This document shows, piece after piece, positions 1 through 5,500 of a stretch of DNA of 8,800 nt. Below the pieces are notes generated by a model that saw only the letters and a program-made list of their open reading frames with translations, made no database searches and was not told the origin of the DNA. Source of the DNA: Bacteroidota bacterium (GTDB lineage Bacteria > Bacteroidota > Kryptoniia > Kryptoniales > JAKASW01); the NCBI GenBank assembly GCA_021796055.1, contig JAJYOS010000215.1, forward strand, positions 1 to 8,800. Direction: 5' to 3'. Made by a program: the position numbers and the translations under genes. The stretch's first letter is position 1, and each line of letters opens with the position of its first letter.

Positions 1-119
1 GCCTGTATCACCTGTCGCGGTTTCTGCGTTGTTGCGGCACTGTCCAAATAAATGAGCGGCTTCCCCTTTGAATCCCAATGAAAGAAGATGGGAAAATCGT
101 GTTTTAGATCGTGATCCAT
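1..119 (-). CDS. sufS: SufS-type cysteine desulfurase, N-terminal fragment (runs off left edge)
   Basis: Only the first 39 codons plus two bases are in the window. The translation begins [13 protein letters not shown] and continues with [15 protein letters not shown] (residues 20-34). This matches the N-terminus typical of group II cysteine desulfurases (SufS/CsdA), with the form DFPiL....GKpLvYLDnAATtqkP. These PLP enzymes remove sulfur from cysteine to give alanine and a persulfide that feeds Fe-S cluster assembly in the cytoplasm. The catalytic Lys and Cys lie outside the window. The ATG at 119 is chosen because the N-terminal length fits the family and an AAAGGA (136-131) lies 11 bases upstream, a rather long spacing. 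It is separated from the SLBB gene by 122 bases containing a candidate promoter, so it is probably a separate transcription unit. A CsdA-like paralogue cannot be excluded from so short a piece. Confidence 0.92.
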   Translation of the reverse strand, partial: MDHDLKHDFPIFFHWDSKGKPLIYLDSAATTQKPRQVIQ

Positions 120-130
120 TTTAGTTCAAG

Positions 131-136
131 TCCTTT
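131..136 (-). promoter_or_regulatory. Ribosome binding site of sufS
   Basis: AAAGGA lies 11 bases upstream of the ATG at 119. The spacing is longer than the common 5-9, but it is the only purine-rich stretch near that start. Confidence 0.5.
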
Positions 137-141
137 CGCCG

Positions 142-172
142 GATACCCCTGCTAAAGCAACAAGCGGGTATC
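142..172 (-). promoter_or_regulatory. Hairpin in sufS leader
   Basis: GATACCC (142-148) pairs with GGGTATC (166-172). After a two-base bulge (149-150), GCT (151-153) pairs with AGC (163-165), leaving a nine-base loop. No run of U follows in either direction, so it is a poor terminator. Its base ends 5 bases before the AAAGGA (136-131) of sufS, so it could influence translation or mRNA stability. This was judged by eye, without an energy calculation. Confidence 0.4.
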
Positions 173-191
173 TGCGGCATAATTGCGGCAT
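173..191. repeat. Two 8-base direct repeats, 11-base period
   Basis: TGCGGCAT occurs at 173-180 and again at 184-191, separated by AAT. The 11-base period is about one helical turn, which suits a protein-binding site in the sufS leader. On the minus strand each copy contains an ATG (ATGCCGCA). No known operator is recognised. Confidence 0.55.
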
Positions 192-214
192 TGACTCCTT
201 TTTCCTCTACCTAC

Positions 215-245
215 CAAAATTAGCAACGGCCGCTTTCGAATTCAA
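215..245 (-). promoter_or_regulatory. Candidate Bacteroidetes-type promoter for sufS
   Basis: On the minus strand, TAATTTTG (222-215) fits the Bacteroidetes -7 consensus TAnnTTTG exactly. A TTG (245-243) lies 20 bases upstream, close to the spacing of the -33 TTTG element, although it is GTTG rather than TTTG. The predicted transcript start would be around 205-212, giving a leader of roughly 90 bases before the sufS ATG. The -33 part overlaps the stop codon of the SLBB gene. The match is short, and it assumes the organism uses this promoter type. Confidence 0.4.
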
Positions 246-757
246 CGCTGGCGAAGGACAAGAATGAGCGTGCCGACACCCGAAAAGATGAGCGCCACAT
301 CCCTGAACAGGGCTACTAACTGTTGTATCGCGTCGAAAGTCGAGCCCGGAACAATGATCGTGTCGCCCGGCAGAAGGAGCGGGGTCTTCTGGCCTGTAAG
401 CTGAAATTTCTTAAGGTCCACCGGCATCACTTCTGTCTTGTATGAGGAATCCGGCTGCATTATTTGCCTGACGATTTTTACCCCGTCGAGTTGAGCATGC
501 TCAAGCGGGCCCCCGCCGAACGAGATGAGTTGGACCAGATCGGTGGAGCTCGGCACTTCGTATCTTCCCGGGTTCTTCACGAATCCCCAGAGGTTTACCG
601 AAATGGTCAGCCCTTCCTTACCTCCCAGGTAATAATATGATGCGGCACTGGACCCGATGGGGACGTTCTGGTTACCGAACAGTCCCTGCGCCGGCGCAGT
701 TGCCTCAGTCAGCGCTATAATCAATACAGCACTAAGCTTCAACGCGTTCTTCGACAT
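242..757 (-). CDS. Small exported SLBB-domain protein with C-terminal membrane segment
   Basis: The product has 171 residues. Residues 5-23 form a signal peptide, with probable cleavage after the APA at 21-23. Residues 53-84 (VNLWGFVKNPGRYEV... to FGGG) have the hallmark start of an SLBB (soluble ligand-binding beta-grasp) domain. The closing strand LLLPGDTIIVP is at 127-137. SLBB domains occur in Wza/BexD-type polysaccharide export channels. The usual N-terminal Poly_export domain is absent here, and the protein is far shorter than Wza (about 380 residues). A hydrophobic stretch at 154-168 followed by RQR would anchor the C-terminus in a membrane. An AAAGGA lies 5 bases before the ATG, and the gap to the lipoprotein gene is only 11 bases, so it is the last gene of the secA-porU-porV unit. 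A role with surface polysaccharide or LPS in cargo attachment is inference. No specific family name is recognised. Confidence 0.85.
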   Translation of the reverse strand: MSKNALKLSAVLIIALTEATAPAQGLFGNQNVPIGSSAASYYYLGGKEGLTISVNLWGFVKNPGRYEVPSSTDLVQLISFGGGPLEHAQLDGVKIVRQIMQPDSSYKTEVMPVDLKKFQLTGQKTPLLLPGDTIIVPGSTFDAIQQLVALFRDVALIFSGVGTLILVLRQR

Positions 758-762
758 ATCTT

Positions 763-768
763 TCCTTT
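763..768 (-). promoter_or_regulatory. Ribosome binding site of SLBB gene
   Basis: AAAGGA lies in the 11-base gap immediately after the TAG of the lipoprotein gene, 5 bases from the ATG at 757. It is the clearest Shine-Dalgarno in the cluster and fixes that start. Confidence 0.7.
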
Positions 769-1512
769 CTATTGAATCGTGAAAACCTGCCAGGTGGATC
801 TGGCACCTTCATTCACACCCAGGTTGAACCGGTCGACACGCCATTGATAAGAGTGGCCGGAAACGAGCTGTCCGATGGCCGCACCGTCGAAGTTGAACGC
901 CTTCCGCGGCGACGTGTCGAATATCTGAAATCTTCTGCTAACCCAAATAGTGACCGAAGGAACAAGTGAAATGTCCCTGACACGGATCACAGTATAACCA
1001 CCTCCGGTGTTGTCGTGCCAGTTGAAATACAATTCGTCCTCATGGACCGCTGCATTTACACCGGGATAAGACAGACCCGGTCTATCGAGCAAAGCATAGT
1101 CTATAGTGTCCGACGGCGGACTCGAGCTTCCATCCGAGGCATGTGCAGTCAGATAGTAGTAATGTCTCACGCCGACCCTCAGTGAATTTGCATCTACCAT
1201 CGAGGTGTCGTTCAGCGAAGCCGATGAAATAACGTTGCCCACTATCTTGAAACCAGTTGGGACTCCCTTCGGATCGAGCGAATCCGACCGGTAAATTCTG
1301 TAGCTCGCCGCACCAGTAGTGGTATACCACTGCAGTTGAATGCCGCCCGTCTTCGGGTCCTGTCCGATTCCGGTCTCCGCGATCGAATCGGGCTGGGACG
1401 CGGGCACGAACTCAGGTGTTCCCAGCTCAGTTATCGGCGCTCCCGCCATCCTGCAGCCATAGACAAGCGCAAATAGCCCACCGACGAGTAAAACAAAAAA
1501 TGATCTTTTCAT
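769..1512 (-). CDS. Lipoprotein with fibronectin type III-like sequence
   Basis: The product has 247 residues and an N-terminal lipoprotein signal: MKRSFF, a hydrophobic core, then VYGC with the lipidated Cys at position 20. The -2 Tyr is unusual for a lipobox, but -1 Gly and +1 Cys fit. Residues about 46-142 look like a fibronectin type III fold. They include IQLQWYTTTGAASYRIYRS (58-76), with the core Trp and the YRIYR strand, and HYYYLTAHASDG (117-128). Residues 143-247 look like a second, more divergent beta-sandwich (LYFNWHDN at 161-168, YQWRVDRF at 222-229). No catalytic motif is visible, so a binding or scaffold role in the periplasm or at the outer membrane is likely. The ATG overlaps the TGA of the porV-like gene (ATGA) and has no clear Shine-Dalgarno, which points to translational coupling. 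It is not a recognised T9SS component. Its position between porV and the SLBB gene suggests an accessory subunit. Confidence 0.8.
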   Translation of the reverse strand: MKRSFFVLLVGGLFALVYGCRMAGAPITELGTPEFVPASQPDSIAETGIGQDPKTGGIQLQWYTTTGAASYRIYRSDSLDPKGVPTGFKIVGNVISSASLNDTSMVDANSLRVGVRHYYYLTAHASDGSSSPPSDTIDYALLDRPGLSYPGVNAAVHEDELYFNWHDNTGGGYTVIRVRDISLVPSVTIWVSRRFQIFDTSPRKAFNFDGAAIGQLVSGHSYQWRVDRFNLGVNEGARSTWQVFTIQ

Positions 1513-2519
1513 TTGAATAGTCTGTCAAGATAAAATGACGCACTCACCCTGTTCATGTTTCCAATATCCTGAGCTAAGAACGCGTAGTCCACACGCACAA
1601 AATTCAGGACTATCCCGATGCCGGCTGTCAGATCAGAAGCATCGGAACCGACTCTTACCGATAATATCTTCCTGTAGACGTACTCCGCTCCGAACAAGTT
1701 GTCGCCGTAACGAGAATCTCTGTTGAAGGCGACCTCCATATCTCCGCGCAGCATGGTCACCGGCAAACGATAAGAGACTCCCCAGACGAGACTGCGTGGT
1801 ATGATTTCATTCCTTTGAGTATCCCAGGCGATGCGGGTGTTCGTCACGTCTCTGAGATTCACACCGAAGGAAAAAGTCCCCGTCTTATTCTTGTTATCGG
1901 ACACCCCAATCGGAAATCTGAGCATGACTCCGCCGTCCAATCCCATGCCGGATGCGGCGCGGCCGTCAAGAAGGCGGTGGATCAGCTTGAAATTGATTCC
2001 GATGGGAAGCTGAACGGGTATTTTGAAAAACAGCCATCCCAAATCGAAATCAAAGGTGTACATTCGCGATATATTGAGATACACCGCGTCGTCGGCACTG
2101 GAGAAGTAACCGTTTGCCGAACTTGTTTTAACCAGCAGTTCTCTTTGTGCCGGTGAGTCGTAGACCGTCAGATCCGGCTCTGAAGGTATGTTGTCCACGC
2201 TTAGCCTTACCCAGGCTACAGACACGCTCAGGTCCTGGATATTCTGTGCATACCCTATGAAGAAGAAATTTGACAGGGGGGAGAACAGCGATCCATACTG
2301 GGATGAATACATCATGGAAAGGATCTTCGTGTCGATGAATGCTGTCCCGGCGGGATTGTAGTGAAATGCCGCCCCATCATCGGCCAGAGAAACAAATGCG
2401 TTGCCCATACCCGGCGCCTTAGCGCCGACAGGAATTTCCAGGAAGCTTGCTACATACCTGGTGGTCTGACCAAACGCCATTGAACCGAAGAGGAGAATCG
2501 CAACGACCATCTTTCTCAT
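1509..2519 (-). CDS. porV: PorV/PorQ-family outer-membrane beta-barrel, probable T9SS shuttle PorV
   Basis: The product has 336 residues. Residues 1-17 are a signal peptide with likely cleavage at AFG/Q. The mature N-terminus carries the family hallmark FLEIPVGAKAPGMGNAF (26-42), then SLADDGAAFHYNPAGTAF (44-61), which corresponds to the aladd..a.ywNPAG block of PorV/PorQ and FadL-like barrels. The rest alternates polar and hydrophobic residues as in beta-strands. It ends with DYAF (about 311-314), IGNMNRVSASFYL and a Phe-Lys C-terminus, as usual for this family. PorV is the outer-membrane protein that receives cargo from the T9SS translocon and delivers it to the PorU sortase. The start overlaps the porU stop by four bases (ATGA), with GAGG 5 bases upstream. 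The porU-porV order is also found in Porphyromonas gingivalis, which favours PorV over PorQ. A paralogue of the family remains possible. Confidence 0.85.
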   Translation of the reverse strand: MRKMVVAILLFGSMAFGQTTRYVASFLEIPVGAKAPGMGNAFVSLADDGAAFHYNPAGTAFIDTKILSMMYSSQYGSLFSPLSNFFFIGYAQNIQDLSVSVAWVRLSVDNIPSEPDLTVYDSPAQRELLVKTSSANGYFSSADDAVYLNISRMYTFDFDLGWLFFKIPVQLPIGINFKLIHRLLDGRAASGMGLDGGVMLRFPIGVSDNKNKTGTFSFGVNLRDVTNTRIAWDTQRNEIIPRSLVWGVSYRLPVTMLRGDMEVAFNRDSRYGDNLFGAEYVYRKILSVRVGSDASDLTAGIGIVLNFVRVDYAFLAQDIGNMNRVSASFYLDRLFK

Positions 2520-5500
2520 CTCAGCCTCGCCATTTTCCCGATGTCTTCAAGAGTTTTCCCACCGCTGCTGACGCCAATTTTGTAAAAATACACGCCGTTT
2601 GCAACCTGGTTACCATAGTTGTCCGTGCCGTCCCACCATGCTTCATGATATCCGACCGCCGTCGGAGAACCGGTTCCCCCTTCCAACAATCCTATGGTTT
2701 CCGCCGGGTTGCCGCTCGGATAGCGAATAGTCTTCACCAGCCGTCCGCTGACCGAATAGATCTTGACGGAGACTGCATCGATCGGATTTCCGGATGTAAC
2801 TTCAAATGCGATAAAGGTCTTGTCGATGAATGGGTCTGGATAAGCACCGTATACTCTCAGATTGAAATCTGACCTCACGACGAAACCTGCCGAGACCGGG
2901 TTAGATATGTTCCCGTTAGCATCCCGGGCGGTCATCTCAAGTGTGTGCGATCCGGTCTTTACCGGCAATTCAACGGTAGCCGTAACCGACGTCGGGTTGG
3001 ACACAGTGTCAGGCAATATTATCGAAGACGGATCGACGGGCTGTCCGTCAAGCTGAACATCCATCGATTTCTTGTTAAGGTTTACCCCGTCTTCGTCATG
3101 GATAAGAAAAAAGAAGCGTGGGTTCGGCGGGACAAAATCTCCATTTGTGAAAAATTGGTCACCTACCGAAACCGTGACCTCCGGTGGGGTATGGTCTGTC
3201 GAATGGGCGACGGTAAAAATGCCGGGATCAGGAACAGTAGCGGTTACAATCTCCCCCGAATAGTAGCCGCCGGCAAGATTCAGGGTTCGCGTTCTGGGGT
3301 CGTAAGCGTAAATGCGAAGAGTGGCCAGGTTAGCGTTCGTGGCAGAATCGGGGCGGTTAAGCTTGATGGAAATTGTGTATGTACCGGTTTGTCCCCCTAT
3401 TAATGGAGAGAACTCATAGAAATGCGGTATCCCACCGGAATCTTTTGCGGCGACTATAAACGGCTGATCGTATAGAGCTGGAGATGTCGTATCGATCCGG
3501 AAGATTTCGCCAGGGGCAGCACCCGACACTGTGGCCGATGAGTCTATCACGACAACGCCCGACGAGTCCGCAGTTGCAAGATCTACATTGATATTGGCCG
3601 AAGCATAATTATTTTGCGGATTCAAGTCGTAACCTACCGTCAGGCTGTCAAAGACGAGATACATGTAGATGCTATGATTTCCAGGGGGCAGGTTAACCGG
3701 TATGCCCGCAACTGCCTGTGCCATGGTATCAAAGCTTACTCTTGCACTGCCTAGGAACTTTCCTGAATTACGTGAACCGTCGTAAAAATCGACTCTGACT
3801 TCCCTTGCAGGCATAGAATTCCAGTCGTATACTGTCCCCTCCAGTCTCACGACACTGTCTGCGATAACCTTAATTGAGGAATTTACGTTTGCGTATCCGG
3901 TTCTTGGATATGCAGAGAGGTCAGCTGCGCCCGGCACCGTGTATGCAACCTGAGAGCTCGAAGCCGTGCTTCCATCCTGAAGGCTTGCTCGCAGCACGCC
4001 GATTATCACATATCCGGGTTTCAGCGTATCCGCACCCAGACCGAATGTTGTCGAATACTCATTCGCTCCGGAAACCGACAGCGGAACGTTGAGTGAAGCG
4101 ATCATCTGGCCGGATGCTGTCCCGCCCGCCGTGTACACCTTCCCCGTAAAGACCAGTGAGTTTATGCGTGAATTTGAGCTCGCAGTGGCAATCACGCTTA
4201 CATGGAAACCGTTTCCACTTGATGTTATTCCGAGATTACTTACCCTTACGAACGAACCTCCGACTGAAAAATCAGCACTCGCTGCACTCTGATCCATGCT
4301 GTTATAAGCATACGCCTTGACCCGCGCCGTGCCGGAAAGGACATCAGGGACGGGAATCGAAAACTCGGCCATGCCGTTGTTGTTCATTGTAATATCAGCC
4401 TGAGCGGCGACATCGCCGGCCTGATTCGTGATTTGTATCGTCCCCGTACCGCCACCCGGCCCATTGGAGATATTACCGGAAATATTCTGTCCGGGTGCCA
4501 TGGTGTAAGAGTTCAATCTGACAAAAGAGTCGTCTGCGGGCAGATTGAGCCTGAGTGCCGGATCGCCGAGCAGGTTGTACTGGTTCACCATAGTTGCGGC
4601 CTGGACCCAAAAGAAATATGAAGCATAGTAATTGGCTTTGCCGAGAACCATGTCCCAGCCTACGCCGCCGGTCGAGGCGGAGTCAAAAATGGCAGGAAGC
4701 AATTCGCTGTCCATGAAAAAGTCGTTGTACATCCAGCCTAATCCCGTCGACGCGAACGCCCCAACAGCACCCTTGTTCTTTGCGAACAGGAGTGTTGACA
4801 TGAGAGGCAACCCCATCTGCCCGTCAAACGCACCCGTAAAACAAGTCATGCTCGTCACAAACGGATACTTCCCGGCGTTCGACATATTTGCAACTTCGTC
4901 GTTGGTCAAAATGCCATTGTCAGCCCAGATCGCACCGCCGCCGTGTCCCATGTAGTTCACGAGCACCGCTCCCTGGTTGAAATCCCTGAGCAGGTCCTGG
5001 GTTACACCGTAATATTTGGTATCCTCCGCCGGGTTCTGAACACTGGTATATAACCGCTTTACAAACATACTGCGCGGAAGCATCGAGTTCACAATCGAAT
5101 CGGTCTCAACATGGAACTTCTCTTCCTCCCCGGCGATCAGCATCGCCGTGTTTTGCCACCCGAAGGAATTGTTTGAATAATATGACAGTATCTTATCGAC
5201 GACCACTTTCATCTGGTCGGCATTTACAGCGGGGATTCTCCCTATCGCTACATCAGGTATCGGATCATCACCGTCCACGCAGGCATAGAAATTATCAGAG
5301 GCCGCTGCACCGAACTGGTAAGTCTGTACCATCATAACGGGGATCTGATTCAGAGAGTCACTGGCAGTCTTGGTATTCCACGTCCCTCCGCCCGCAAGGA
5401 GGACATAACGAGGTGCGACGGACCAGTTATGATAAGCATACGAGACGAAGTCCTTTATTGCATAAGGCGACTTAATTCCATAATTGAAATCGTCGTACAC

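Larger units (their letters stand above)
120..241 (-). other. Intergenic leader of sufS (only non-coding gap)
   Basis: This 122-base gap is the only real intergenic region in the window. On the minus strand it holds, in order, a candidate TAATTTTG promoter box, a purine-rich Shine-Dalgarno-like AAGGAG, a pair of 8-base direct repeats, a 10-bp bulged hairpin and an AAAGGA before the sufS ATG. No strong rho-independent terminator with a U tract follows the SLBB gene, so read-through from the upstream operon into sufS is possible. Confidence 0.7.

Noticed and set aside
142..172. Hairpin as rho-independent terminator of the secA-SLBB operon
   Set aside because: There is no U tract on either side, the loop is long and the stem is bulged. 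It sits close to the sufS RBS, so a leader structure is more likely.
2945..3403. 152-codon open frame on the plus strand
   Set aside because: It lies antisense inside porU, has no signal or family pattern and is Arg/Gly-rich as expected of a shadow frame.
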